64,000 bases of DNA, taken from positions 62,001 to 126,000 of the forward strand of contig NZ_BMTN01000017.1 in NCBI RefSeq assembly GCF_014649695.1, given 5' to 3'. Below, piece after piece: positions 45,250 through 53,579 of the stretch. This stretch comes from Streptomyces kurssanovii. Its GTDB lineage: Bacteria; Actinomycetota; Actinomycetes; Streptomycetales; Streptomycetaceae. Each line of letters begins with the position of its first letter. Within the stretch, counting starts at the first letter, position 1. The translations under genes and the position numbers were made by a program. The notes below the pieces were generated by a model. The model did no database searches and was not told the DNA's origin. It saw nothing but the letters and a program-made list of their open reading frames with translations.

Positions 45250-45644
45250 TCGGCTCCACGACGCACGTCCGCGTGGCCCGCCCTTCGCGGGACCTCGCCG
45301 CCGCGGAACGCTTCTACGTGGGCGGGCTCGGGCTCGCGGTGCTGTGGCGGAGCACCGAGCGGGTCCCGGGCGAGCACGATCTGCTGATGGTCGGCCCTGC
45401 GGGCGCCTCCTGGCACTTCGAGCTGACCCGTGATCCCGAGCGCCCGCTGGAGCCGGCTCCGACCGTGGACGACCTGTTCGTGCTCTACCTGGGCGCCCCC
45501 GTGCAGGAGAGTCTCGTCGACCGGCTGGTGGCCTGCGGCGGCACCCGGGTACGCGCACACAATCCGTACTGGGACGAGCACGGGGTGACGGTCGCCGACC
45601 CGGACGGCTACCGGCTGGTGCTGTGCTCGCGCACCTGGGGTTAG
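45246..45644 (+). CDS. VOC/glyoxalase-family protein
   Basis: A 132-residue vicinal-oxygen-chelate protein: THVRVARPSRDLAAAERFYV with the glyoxalase-type opening, GLAVLWRSTE, SWHFELTRDP and the closing PYWDEHGVTVADPDGYRLVL. The GTG start overlaps the cupin stop. VOC proteins include dioxygenases and resistance proteins; the substrate is unknown. A degraded copy of its 3' end lies near 47.3 kb. Confidence 0.88.
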   Translation: MIGSTTHVRVARPSRDLAAAERFYVGGLGLAVLWRSTERVPGEHDLLMVGPAGASWHFELTRDPERPLEPAPTVDDLFVLYLGAPVQESLVDRLVACGGTRVRAHNPYWDEHGVTVADPDGYRLVLCSRTWG

Positions 45645-45721
45645 CGTCGGTGCGTCCGTGGGTCCGTAGCGTCTGTCCGGTCGCGTCCGGCGGTGACCGC
45701 GACCCGGGAGGTCGAGATCAT

Positions 45722-45753
45722 GGTGGACCACTCCGTGGCAGTGGTGGTCCACC
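45722..45753. terminator. Hairpin between convergent genes
   Basis: GGTGGACCAC pairs perfectly with GTGGTCCACC across a 12-base loop, between the VOC gene and the end of the glutamine synthetase-like gene on the other strand. Confidence 0.7.
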
Positions 45754-45780
45754 CGGGGCGGCAGCCCGAGCGGCGTCCCG

Positions 45781-47131
45781 TCACCAGCGCCATCGCGTGG
45801 CCTCGGCGAGCGCTTCCGGACTGTGCTCGGCCAGGGCCTTAACCTCGGCGCGCCGGACAGCCAGCACTGCCCCGTACAACGCCTCCCCGAGTGCCGCGCG
45901 CAGCGTTCCGTTCCGTTCGAAGTGGGTGAGCGCCTCGCCGAGCGAGGTCGGCAGCCGCTCCTGGTCGCCGCGGCCGGCGGGGTCGCCGCTCACGGGGGCG
46001 GGCAGCGCGGGGCCGCCGTCGCCGAGGCCTTGAAGACCCACCGCGATGACGGACCCGACCAGGAGATACGGATTCGCCGCGGCGTCGAAGGGCTTGAGCT
46101 CGGCGTGCCCGCCATCAAGGTCCTCGGGCTCGCCGAGCACCAGACGCAGCGCCGCCTCGCGGTTCTCGATGCCCCAGCAGCGGTGGACACCCGCCCAGTG
46201 GGAGGGGAGCAGGCGCAGATAGCTGGCAGGGGAAGGGGCGCCGATGGCGCTGGGCGGGCATGGCGTCCAGGACGGCGCCGAGGAACGTGTTCGCCGTGTC
46301 TGCGAGGCCGTGGGCGGCGGTGGGGTCACGGTGCAGGTTCCGCCCGTTGTGGCGCAGGCTGAGATGCAGGTGGCAGCCGTTGCCGACCTGCCCGGCGACG
46401 ACCACCGGCGCGAAGGCGGCACGCAGGCCGTGTGCCGCGCTGACCGCCCGTACGCTCTCGCGGACGAGGACGAGCTCGTCGGCGGCGCGAACGGGGTCGG
46501 CGGGTACGGTGGAGACCTCGAACTGGCCGGGTGAGTACTCGGGATGGAGCTGCAGGACCTCGACGCCTTGCGCGGCGAGCGTGTCGTGGACCGCCAGCAG
46601 ATAGTCCGACAGCTCGGCCACCCGGGTCAGTCCGTAGGCGGGGCCCCGGCAGGCATGGTCGTCGGTGCCGTCGTCCTTGCGGACCACCCATTCGGTCTCG
46701 AAACCCATCCGCAACTCCAGGCCTTGCGCTTCGGCCAGCCGCACCATGCGCCGGGCGAAGTGCCGCTGGCACGCCGGATACGGGAGGCCGTTCTGGTCGT
46801 AGCGGTCGGCCGGGGCCCAGGCCCAGCCCGGCTGCGCCGCCAGGATCGTGAGCCGGTCCAGGTCGGGCAGGAGCCGTAGGTCGCCGTCGGGGCCGCCGAT
46901 GTGCGGGGAGGTGGCGACGGCGTCGTCGGAGGTGTAGACGTCGAACACCGGGGACATTCCGACGCCGCGGTGCGCGGCCTGCGGCAGTCTGCCGGTGGGC
47001 ACTGTCTTGACCCGGCTGACGCCCGCGTTGTCGACCCAGCTGATCGCGACGGCCCGTACGCCTTCGGCGGCAAGCCGCGCCGCTTCGTGGCGGGCCGACA
47101 ACCACCGCTCGTCCCGTTCTGCCGCTTCCAC
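45781..47131 (-). pseudogene. Glutamine synthetase-like gene, single-base frameshift
   Basis: A glutamine synthetase-type ligase of about 450 residues in two frames. The N-terminal part (GTG at 47131 after GGAGG) has AISWVDNAGVSRVKTVPTGR, RMGFETEWVV with the catalytic Glu, QLHPEYSPGQFEVS and GNGCHLHLSLRHNG. The rest, in another frame, has IGAPSPASYLRLLPSHWAGV, WGIENREAALRLV and FDAAANPYLLVGSVIAVG. Removing one C near 46253 restores MPASAIGAPSP. The sequence favours a GlnA3/GlnA4-type enzyme (polyamine or ethanolamine gamma-glutamylation) over GlnA. It is either a recent pseudogene or a sequencing error. Confidence 0.85.
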
Positions 47132-47251
47132 CGAACGCCTCCTTCCACCGCCCGGGTGTCCATCGCCGGGACACCCGCGTTCATGGTTGCCGATTCGCGC
47201 TCCCCGATCCCGTCTCCTGCCCAAGCCGCGCGTCGCCCCGCGCGGCATGGG

Positions 47252-47352
47252 CCACGGGGTGACGGTCGCCGGCCCGGACGGCTGCCGGCTCGTTCGTTGC
47301 TCGCGCACCGTGGGTCGGCGTCCGTCCGGTCGCGTCCGGGGTCGTGTCGCGG
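47252..47352 (+). repeat. Degraded duplicate of the VOC gene 3' end
   Basis: This stretch matches 45580-45710, the last 65 bases of the VOC gene and the following intergenic bases: both have CACGGGGTGACGGTCGCC, CCCGGACGGCT and later CCGGTCGCGTCCGG. It has diverged by many substitutions and deletions. It is followed directly by a copy of the left half of the repeat at 37.6 kb (47361-47415). Confidence 0.6.
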
Positions 47353-47360
47353 GAGGCGTC

Positions 47361-47415
47361 GTGGCGTTGAGCCACGGCGACCCGGCGCCTGGAACCAGGT
47401 CTGCGAGTTACGCGA
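47361..47415. repeat. Imperfect repeat, copy C (left half)
   Basis: GTGGCGTTGAGCCACGGCGA and the following bases to CGCGAG match 37613-37666 with scattered substitutions. Only the left half of the longer copy is present here. Confidence 0.5.
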
Positions 47416-47698
47416 GGGGTGCTCCTTGGACTGTCCCTCTCAGGAGTTCGCCCAACTGCTTTCCACGCGAGAGGTACCGGCATCGGCAGACTCCTGGTGC
47501 CGTTCGACAGGACTTTGTGACGGGGCGGTGTAGTCCTCGGGGCGGAAGGCGACGAGGCGGGGCCTTCTGCTGGTCGAACTCCTGCTGCGTGAGGATGCCT
47601 TGCTGGAGCAGGGAGCCGAGCTTCGTCAGCTCGTGGGCCACCGACAAAGCAGCTGGGGCTGCCGCGGGGCGCGGGGCGTGCTGCGATGCCCCCACCAC
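47408..47698 (-). pseudogene. SHOCT-domain gene, apparently frameshifted
   Basis: The minus-strand frame reads LTKLGSLLQQGILTQQEFDQ followed by QKA, a standard SHOCT (short C-terminal) domain. After this the text turns into Pro/Arg-rich nonsense. Dropping one C from the CCCC run would continue as QKARLVAFRPEDYTAP, a believable end. The upstream half is short. SHOCT domains usually mediate oligomerisation of small membrane or phage-type proteins. Confidence 0.5.
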
Positions 47699-47774
47699 AG
47701 CCCTCCAGCACCGCCCGCGAGAATGTAAGCACGACCGTGCGGGAGCGCGCGGTGGGCGCGCGCCCCACGGAGGT

Positions 47775-48395
47775 TCAGCAGGACTCGTCGAACTTGACCG
47801 CGCTGATCGTCACCGGCTCTCCATTGAGCTCAGCACCTGCCGCCGGGGCCGTCGAGCACACCTGCCAGTTCGACTCGACCAGCACCATGCGGTCCTGGCC
47901 GGACGTGTCGGTCACCGTCAGGCTCGTGGAGCTGTCGAGGGTCTGCCGGGCCACCTTGACCGACTTGCCCACCAGGTTCGGCATGGTGGAGCCGGCCTTC
48001 TCGGGCTCGCCCTGGTCCCCGTCGGCCGGGCAGTCCTCCTCGAGCTTCACTGTGCCGAAGTCGACCTTCGTGTCGGTCGGGTGCTGGCCGGGCGCCGGAG
48101 TCTGACCGCAGACCTTCCAGCCCCGGTCGAGGACCTGATTGCGCCCGCGGCCGAGAGCGTCGTGCGACGTGAGCGCGTAGAACCCAGCGGCCTGCGCCTC
48201 GTCCTGCGCGCTTTGCAGCCCCTTGCCCACCATGTCGGGGAGGGCGGCGAACTCGGCGGAAGGCGTCTTCTCCGTGCTGGCCGGCCCCTTGTTGTTGCCG
48301 CTCGGCGCTGTTTCAGCGCCGGAATCGGTGGGTCCGCAGGAGGTGAGTGCGGCGAGGAGCAGCACGGCGGCGGCTGCGGTGATGCGGGTGCGCAT
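47775..48395 (-). CDS. Lipoprotein with two PASTA-like domains
   Basis: A 206-residue lipoprotein. The signal peptide ends in LLAALTSC; the ATG at 48395 follows GGGGGA. After a Ser/Thr/Pro linker come two PASTA-type units, LPDMVGKGLQSAQDEAQAAG and MPNLVGKSVKVARQTLDSS, each followed by a Cys-containing strand (WKVCGQTPAPGQ; WQVCSTAPAAGAEL). PASTA units bind peptidoglycan fragments or act as spacers; the Cys pairs may form disulfides. It is probably surface exposed; the partner is unknown. Confidence 0.85.
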   Translation of the reverse strand: MRTRITAAAAVLLLAALTSCGPTDSGAETAPSGNNKGPASTEKTPSAEFAALPDMVGKGLQSAQDEAQAAGFYALTSHDALGRGRNQVLDRGWKVCGQTPAPGQHPTDTKVDFGTVKLEEDCPADGDQGEPEKAGSTMPNLVGKSVKVARQTLDSSTSLTVTDTSGQDRMVLVESNWQVCSTAPAAGAELNGEPVTISAVKFDESC

Positions 48396-48537
48396 GGGTC
48401 CCCCAAGGACATTGCGGATGAGAGCGACCATCATGCCGAGGCGCATGCAGCCTGGGGCGAAAACGACGAAGGCCTACCCCGAACCGGGGTTGATCGCCAG
48501 AATGCAGGAACGTGACCGCCCACTGGGGATGGAGAGC

Positions 48538-49140
48538 GTGGACCCGACGACGAAGGGCGCCCTCATAGGCGCCGGCGCCACTGCGATGGGTGGAGCGATC
48601 GCGTGGATCGGCGCGCGGGCCCAGGCGCAGGCCGCGCTGAAGGCGATGACCGTTCAGGTCCGGGCGCAGCGCCTCGATGGCATGTGGAACATGCGGCGTG
48701 CTGCCTACGCCGAGTTCTTGGACAGTGCCGAGTCCCTTCGCGGACAGATCGGCAGAACGTACGGCCTTGCGAGAGGGTGGCAAGGCGCGCCGTCATCCGC
48801 GTCGAGGCCGGAGCAGTTGGCGGAGAGCTCGAAAAACTAGGGGAGGCGCACTTCGCGCTGATCCACAGGTGCACCGTGCTCGGGCTGTCCGTGACGGCGG
48901 CCGAGAGCCGCGCCGCGGAGAGCTTGCTCTCGGTCTTCAACGGTGTCATCAACGATCTCGACAACTGGATCGCCTCTGCGGGACAGGACGATCTTGACGC
49001 CCCGGTGCTGCACCGGGCGCTGATCGACCGCATGGGTGGCCTTCGCTCCTTGATGGATCACTTCATCGACGACAGCCGGGGGTACCTGCAGACGTTGCAG
49101 GACGTCACACCCGAAGAGGAGCGTCGCTGGGGGCGTTTGT
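48538..49140 (+). pseudogene. Unknown membrane-tethered hypothetical, frameshifted
   Basis: The first part (GTG at 48538, GGAGAG upstream) has an N-terminal hydrophobic segment (GALIGAGATAMGGAIAWIGA) and MWNMRRAAYAEFLDSAESLR, then stops at 48840. A coherent continuation in another frame reads GGELEKLGEAHFALIHRCTV, LLSVFNGVINDLDNWIASAG and MDHFIDDSRGYLQTLQ. Together they make one helical protein of about 200 residues known from Streptomyces as hypothetical. The shift lies near 48765-48790. The second frame runs on without a stop into CRISPR remnants, so the 3' end is also damaged. Confidence 0.6.
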
Positions 49141-49289
49141 GGCGCCGCGGAGGTCGTGGCGCATGGATCGGTGGGCCCGCCGAAACGGCATTGAGTGACC
49201 GAAGGCGGCCGCAGGAAAGGGGGAGGCGCGCGCTGCGTGGAGACGCTATGTCTTCCGGCGCGACGTCTCCGCCGCGCCCTCGTCAGTGT

Positions 49290-49414
49290 GTGGTCCCGCG
49301 CAGGCGGTGCTCCGACCTTTCACCACGTGGTCCCCGCGCAGGCGGGAGTTTCTGGGGCAGGAACGGCGCGAAGGTCTGCATGTCCGTGGTCCTCGCGCAG
49401 GGGGTAGCCGATTT
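49290..49414. CRISPR. Degenerate CRISPR remnant (three repeats)
   Basis: Repeat-like units start at 49290 (with a one-base deletion), 49327 and 49386. Each contains variants of GTGGTCCCCGCGCAGGCGG, the type I-E style unit with a CCCCGC...GCGGGG palindrome. Spacing is 37 and 59 bases rather than 61, so spacers have been shortened. No cas gene is near. The array is a relic. Confidence 0.65.
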
Positions 49415-49445
49415 CAAAGAGCGCCATCAGCGTGAACGAACGCGG

Positions 49446-50207
49446 TCATGCGTCTGGCCGCTTGTTGTACGCGGCGAGCGTTGCCTTGTTCGTCGACGCG
49501 TCCTGAAACACGAGCTCCCAGGGGCCGGTGTTCACGTCGAACTCCTTGCCGAAGCCGACCCATTTGCCCGTCATCCGTCGACCGGTCGGCTCGATGAGGA
49601 GCTGGATCGCCCCGTGGTAGCGGGCGCCCCGGTAGTAGCCCTCGGTCGCGGTCTGCTCGGTCCAGATGCCGGTGGCAACGTGCCCGTCGACCTCCAGATC
49701 CATGGTCAGGGGACTGTCGGACGAGCCGGGCAGGCTCCGGGCGGACAGCCGGTTGCCGTGCTGCAGCAGGACCACGTAGTGCTGCCCGACGAACGCCGAG
49801 TCGCGGCCGCTGGAGAAGTATTCGTACCGGGACAGCCACACGCCGGAGTAGTTCCGGTGGCTTGGCTGTGGTTCGGGCTGAGGCGCCGCGGCTGCGGGCG
49901 CGATGCCGGTCACGGAGGCCTCGACGTCATGGCCTCCGTGACCGTCGTCGGACACGCGGGCCGTGGGGACGGTGCCGGTGAAGCCGAGGGATTCGATGGG
50001 CAGCCCGGTGACCGACTCCAGTGCGCGGGCGTACACGGGGCGGGGAGCGGTCGTAATGCCGGACTCCCAGCGCTGCACAAGCCGCTTGTTGGCCTCGTTG
50101 GGCTGGCCCGCGCGGAGGCCGGCATCGCGCACGGCGCGGGCGAAGTCGTCTTGGGACATGAGGAGGCCGAGGCGGACGGCCCGCAGAGCACTGTTCGGTG
50201 TGGCCAT
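49446..50207 (-). CDS. XRE-family regulator with C-terminal beta-rich sensor domain
   Basis: A 253-residue protein. Residues about 8-70 are an XRE-type helix-turn-helix (LMSQDDFARAVRDAGLRAGQ, NKRLVQRWESGITTAPRP). After a Pro/Ala linker the C-terminal 120 residues are beta-rich (YSGVWLSRYEYFSSGRDSAF, YYRGARYHGAIQLLIEPTGR, MTGKWVGFGKEFDVNTGPWE), suggesting a small barrel that binds a ligand. The start at 50207 is the ATG before the HTH; the open frame runs upstream without a ribosome site. It is divergent from a small-gene operon and probably controls it. Confidence 0.85.
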   Translation of the reverse strand: MATPNSALRAVRLGLLMSQDDFARAVRDAGLRAGQPNEANKRLVQRWESGITTAPRPVYARALESVTGLPIESLGFTGTVPTARVSDDGHGGHDVEASVTGIAPAAAAPQPEPQPSHRNYSGVWLSRYEYFSSGRDSAFVGQHYVVLLQHGNRLSARSLPGSSDSPLTMDLEVDGHVATGIWTEQTATEGYYRGARYHGAIQLLIEPTGRRMTGKWVGFGKEFDVNTGPWELVFQDASTNKATLAAYNKRPDA

Positions 50208-50324
50208 ACGAGCACGGTAGCCGCAACGAGCCTTGTATGACGCCGAAATGACGCCCCGTATGACGTCGGTATGACGCCTGCACGGACGCCGCGCAACTCT
50301 TTGTGACCACGCCATGGTGAATTC

Positions 50325-50504
50325 GTGACGACAGACGGCGGCACCCAACACCCCGGCCTGACCATCAGCGTCTACCGGGTGAACCCACACACGCTCGACC
50401 GGACGGAGGCCATGGAGCGCGTACTCCCCGCCTCCGAAGAACCGGTGATGTCCCACGCCTACCCGCCCTGCGGGTGTCCGCGCTGCAGCGGGAGCCCGCA
50501 GTGA
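50325..50504 (+). CDS. Small 59-residue protein with Cys-rich end
   Basis: GTG-started peptide: GLTISVYRVNPHTLDRTEAM in the middle and PPCGCPRCSGSPQ at the end, with three closely spaced Cys that could bind zinc. The stop overlaps the next GTG (GTGA). Short conserved genes of this kind are common in Streptomyces beside XRE regulators. Function unknown. Confidence 0.65.
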   Translation: MTTDGGTQHPGLTISVYRVNPHTLDRTEAMERVLPASEEPVMSHAYPPCGCPRCSGSPQ

Positions 50505-50761
50505 GCCCCATGTGGGACACCGAGCCCGAGCCCGGCGCAGGAACCTGTGCGGCGTGCGGTGTGGGCACCGACGACGGGCGCGCCCAGTGGATACCGCGCA
50601 TGTCCGGCCCGGACGTCCGCATCATCGTGCACGCCGACTCCGCCGACTGCCGACCGCCTGTCGCCGCACCACACCGACTCCCGTCCGCGCCGGTGCACAC
50701 CGCCCAGCGCGGACGGGTCCGGCCCCGACCAGAGGCACCGTCCACACAGGAGCACACATGA
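50501..50761 (+). CDS. Small 86-residue protein with CxxC motif
   Basis: Starts with GTG overlapping the previous stop and ends by overlapping the next ATG, so it is the second of a translationally coupled set. TCAACGVGTDDGRAQWI carries a CxxC and a later Cys (HADSADC) that could complete a zinc site; the C-terminal third is Pro/Arg-rich and likely disordered. Function unknown. Confidence 0.6.
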   Translation: MSPMWDTEPEPGAGTCAACGVGTDDGRAQWIPRMSGPDVRIIVHADSADCRPPVAAPHRLPSAPVHTAQRGRVRPRPEAPSTQEHT

Positions 50762-51276
50762 CCCTCGCGTTAGACCGTCCCATGGGCACCACCGACCCGG
50801 CCACGCTCGTCCCGGCCGAGGTCATGGAGCGACTCAGCTCCCGCATCGTCAAGGACCACCGCGACGTCGACCACGCCACCGCTCGGCGCATCGTCGGCCA
50901 GGCCGCCGCGTTCCTCGCCGCCAGCGGCCGGCGCCCCGGCAGCGAGCTCGCACCGAGCAAGCTGGTGGACATCGGCTGGCACACATTCATCCTGCACACC
51001 GTCGACTACGCCCTGTTCTGCGAGCAGGTCGCCGGCCGGTTCATCCACCACGTCCCTACCGACGACGGCGACCAGGCCCCGGGCGATGGCGCCGGAGCGC
51101 GGGAGCGCACCCTCGCCGCCATCACCGAGGCGGGTTACGCGATCGACCACGATCTGTGGCCCGCGGCCGTCAAGATGGGGACTGCTGCAGTCAGTGCCAC
51201 GCTGGGTGCACGGACAGCCCGAACGGCGGCAAGAAGTAACAGCCCCTCGAACACCGCCGGCCGCCCGACCTCGTGA
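50758..51276 (+). CDS. Glycine-rich-domain-containing-protein-like, C terminus frameshifted
   Basis: A 172-residue frame. The body matches a family common in actinobacteria: LSSRIVKDHRDVDHATARRI, KLVDIGWHTFILHTVDYALF and GRFIHHVP. The end is probably shifted: in another frame, ending at 51239, the DNA reads DCCSQCHAGCTDSPNGGKK, the Cys-rich tail expected for this family. Adding one G to the GGGG run near 51175 would restore it. The gene belongs to the small operon with the methyltransferase behind it. Confidence 0.72.
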   Translation: MTLALDRPMGTTDPATLVPAEVMERLSSRIVKDHRDVDHATARRIVGQAAAFLAASGRRPGSELAPSKLVDIGWHTFILHTVDYALFCEQVAGRFIHHVPTDDGDQAPGDGAGARERTLAAITEAGYAIDHDLWPAAVKMGTAAVSATLGARTARTAARSNSPSNTAGRPTS

Positions 51277-51306
51277 CGGGCGGCCGGCCCTCGAACGGAG
51301 CAGCAG

Positions 51307-51963
51307 GTGACGAATACCGCTTGGGACACGTACCCGAAGCAGAAGCCCGAGCGGCGCCAGGTGAACGCCGCCGGTGAGACCACCTGGTTCAACTGGACCC
51401 AGTACCCCGACCACGGCCCCGGTGCCGAGCTCCTCGGCGTCGGCCCCGGTGCGAGCGTCCTGGACCTCGGCTGCGGCAAAGGAGGCAACCTCGCCCACGT
51501 CGCCGCACTCGGCGCCCGCGCGGTCGGCATCGACGTGTCCATCGCGCAGCTGAAGGCAGCCGAGGCGCGATGGGCCAATGTGGGCCTGGTGCTGCACCGC
51601 GCGGACGCCGTCCGGTTCCTCGAGGAGACCGGCGAGCACTTCGACGCCATCTACTCCGTGTTCGGGGCTGCCTGGTTCACCGACCCGGAGCAGCTGCTGC
51701 CCTTCATCCGGAAGCGGCTCAAGTCCGGCGGCGTGTTCGCGTTCTCTCAACGCCCGCCCATCAAGGGCTGCTACGGCTGCCAGGCCTCGTACATCAACCG
51801 CTCCGAGGACGAGGACCCGCTCGTCGTGAAGCGCTGGGACTACCAACCCGACCGCTGGGAGGACATCCTCCGCGAGCACGGCTTCACCGCGATCACCACC
51901 CGGGAACTGCCCGCCCCGCCCAGGCGCCGGAAGGTCGGCACGCTTATCGTCCGCGCCGCATGA
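51307..51963 (+). CDS. Class I SAM-dependent methyltransferase
   Basis: A 218-residue methyltransferase. The cofactor site is ASVLDLGCGKGGNLAHVAAL, then ARAVGIDVSIAQLKAAEARW, FDAIYSVFGAAWFTDPEQLL and LKSGGVFAFSQRP. A CYGCQ motif follows. The GTG start has GGAGCAG upstream. It closes the small operon that runs from 50325; the modified molecule may be one of the small Cys-containing products, which is speculation. Confidence 0.88.
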   Translation: MTNTAWDTYPKQKPERRQVNAAGETTWFNWTQYPDHGPGAELLGVGPGASVLDLGCGKGGNLAHVAALGARAVGIDVSIAQLKAAEARWANVGLVLHRADAVRFLEETGEHFDAIYSVFGAAWFTDPEQLLPFIRKRLKSGGVFAFSQRPPIKGCYGCQASYINRSEDEDPLVVKRWDYQPDRWEDILREHGFTAITTRELPAPPRRRKVGTLIVRAA

Positions 51964-51999
51964 GAAACGATGTAGCTCTACCGCACCCCCTACCACCCC

Positions 52000-52150
52000 G
52001 CGGTCCCGCCCCAGGCGGTGGTGTCCCGCGACGCGCGGTCAGACCGCCCTCGAAGGGATCGGGGTCCCCGCGCAGGCGGGGGTGTTCCGCAGCCGGACCT
52101 CGGCCGCCGGCAGCCCCTTGAGTGGTCCCCGTGCAGGCGGGGTACTTCGA
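52000..52150. CRISPR. Orphan mini CRISPR array, three repeats, type I-E-like
   Basis: Repeats of 29 bases start at 52000, 52061 and 52122, exactly 61 apart, giving two 32-base spacers (52029-52060 and 52090-52121). The middle unit is the best preserved (GGGGTCCCCGCGCAGGCGGG and GGTGTTCCG); the outer two carry several substitutions. No cas gene lies within the window, so the array is orphan or a leftover. Confidence 0.85.
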
Positions 52151-52268
52151 GTGCACGGCTACGCGGCAGGGTTCAAAAGGCCGCTGGCGGCCGGCATCCG
52201 GCCTACCGGGTAGGTGAGCCGACGAGCCCCTCGGCCTGCGCGGCGTCGGGGATATGGGCTCGTCGCTG

Positions 52269-53525
52269 TCACGGGTGGGCCGTGGTGTCCGGGCCGGACT
52301 GTTCGAGCTCGTCCAGTCTGCGGCGCAGGTGGGCCCGTTCGGGTTCGGTGCCGGCGAGGTCGAGTGCCTGCCGGTAGGCCGCCGCGGCCTCGGGGAGTCT
52401 GCCGAGGCGTTGGAGGAGGTCGGCCCGGGCGGCCGGGTAGGGGTGGTGGCTGCGTAGCCGCTCGTCGTCCGCCAGGTCGTCGAGGAGCGTCAGGCCGGCT
52501 TCGGGGCCGTCGCGCATGGCCACCGCGGCGGCCCGGTTCAGGGCGACGACCGGGGAGGGGGTGAGGGTGAGCAGGACGTCGTAGAGGGCGACGATCTGCG
52601 GCCAGTCGGTGGTCGTGAGGTCGGCTGCTTCGTCGTGCAGGGCGGCAATCGCGGCCTGCACGCCGTAGGGGCCGGGTGGGCCGCCGGTCAGGGCCGGGGG
52701 GACGAGGGCCAGGCCTTCGTCGATCATGGCGCGGTCCCAGCGGTCGCGGTCCTGGTCCTCGAGGAGCACGAGTTCGCCGTCGGGGCCGGTGCGGGCGGCG
52801 CGGCGGGCGTGGACCAGCAGCATGAGGGCGAGCAGCCCGGTGACCTCTCGTTCGGCGGACAGCAGCCGGTGCAGGATGCGGGCGAGGCGGACGGCTTCCT
52901 CGGCGAGGTCGAGCCGTTGGAGTCGGGGGCCGGAGCTGGCGGTGTAGCCCTCGGTGAAGATGGAGTAGAGGACCTGGAGGACGCCGGGCAGGCGTCCGGG
53001 CAGTTCGTCGGCGCCGGGTACCCGGAACGGGATGCGGGCCTCGCGGATCTTCTTCTTCGCCCGTACGATCCGCTGGGCCATCGTGGCGGGCGGTACGAGA
53101 TAGGCGCGGGCGACCTCGGGGGTCGTCAGTCCGGCCAGGCAGCGCAGGGTCAGGGCTCCGCGGGCCTCGGGCAGCAGCGCGGGGTGGGCGCAGGTGAAGA
53201 ACAACTGCAGCCGTTCGTCGGGCAGTTCACTGTCAGCGACGCCGGCGTCGGGGGCGGGGGCGGGGCCGGCCCGGTCCGCGTCCACCTGGAGGACGGCGAG
53301 GCGGGCGGCGTACGCCTGGTCGCGGCGGAGCCGGTCGACGGCCTTGCGCCGGGCCGTGGTCAGCAGCCAGGCGCCGGGCCTGTCCGGCACGCCGTGGACC
53401 GGCCAGTGCACCAGCGCCGCCTCGACCGCCTCGGAGGCGACTTCCTCCGCCAGGTCCAGATCCCCGAACCGGCGTACGAGGGAGGCGAGCAACCGGCCGT
53501 GTTCCTCGCGGAACACCGATTCCAC
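52269..53525 (-). CDS. ECF RNA polymerase sigma factor with C-terminal extension (DUF6596 type)
   Basis: A 418-residue sigma factor. Region 2 is in the first 80 residues (EEHGRLLASLVRRFGDLDLA, RPGAWLLTTARRKAVDRLRR), region 4 near 110-170 (LTLRCLAGLTTPEVARAYLV, APPATMAQRIVRAKKKIR-type text), followed by a long TPR-like extension (AAYRQALDLAGTEPERAHLR). This ECF42-type protein usually sits behind a DGPF/YCII-domain gene; here the IS605 element begins right upstream instead, so a partner gene may have been lost. It starts with GTG. Confidence 0.9.
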   Translation of the reverse strand: MESVFREEHGRLLASLVRRFGDLDLAEEVASEAVEAALVHWPVHGVPDRPGAWLLTTARRKAVDRLRRDQAYAARLAVLQVDADRAGPAPAPDAGVADSELPDERLQLFFTCAHPALLPEARGALTLRCLAGLTTPEVARAYLVPPATMAQRIVRAKKKIREARIPFRVPGADELPGRLPGVLQVLYSIFTEGYTASSGPRLQRLDLAEEAVRLARILHRLLSAEREVTGLLALMLLVHARRAARTGPDGELVLLEDQDRDRWDRAMIDEGLALVPPALTGGPPGPYGVQAAIAALHDEAADLTTTDWPQIVALYDVLLTLTPSPVVALNRAAAVAMRDGPEAGLTLLDDLADDERLRSHHPYPAARADLLQRLGRLPEAAAAYRQALDLAGTEPERAHLRRRLDELEQSGPDTTAHP

Positions 53526-53579
53526 CGCCCTGTCCGTGCCGGAGGTCCGGCACGTCGATGACTTGACATCCTCTCCGCC

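Noticed and set aside
48603-50240. A 545-codon plus-strand open frame
   Set aside because: It joins the second half of a frameshifted gene to CRISPR remnants and the antisense of the XRE gene; it is not one protein.
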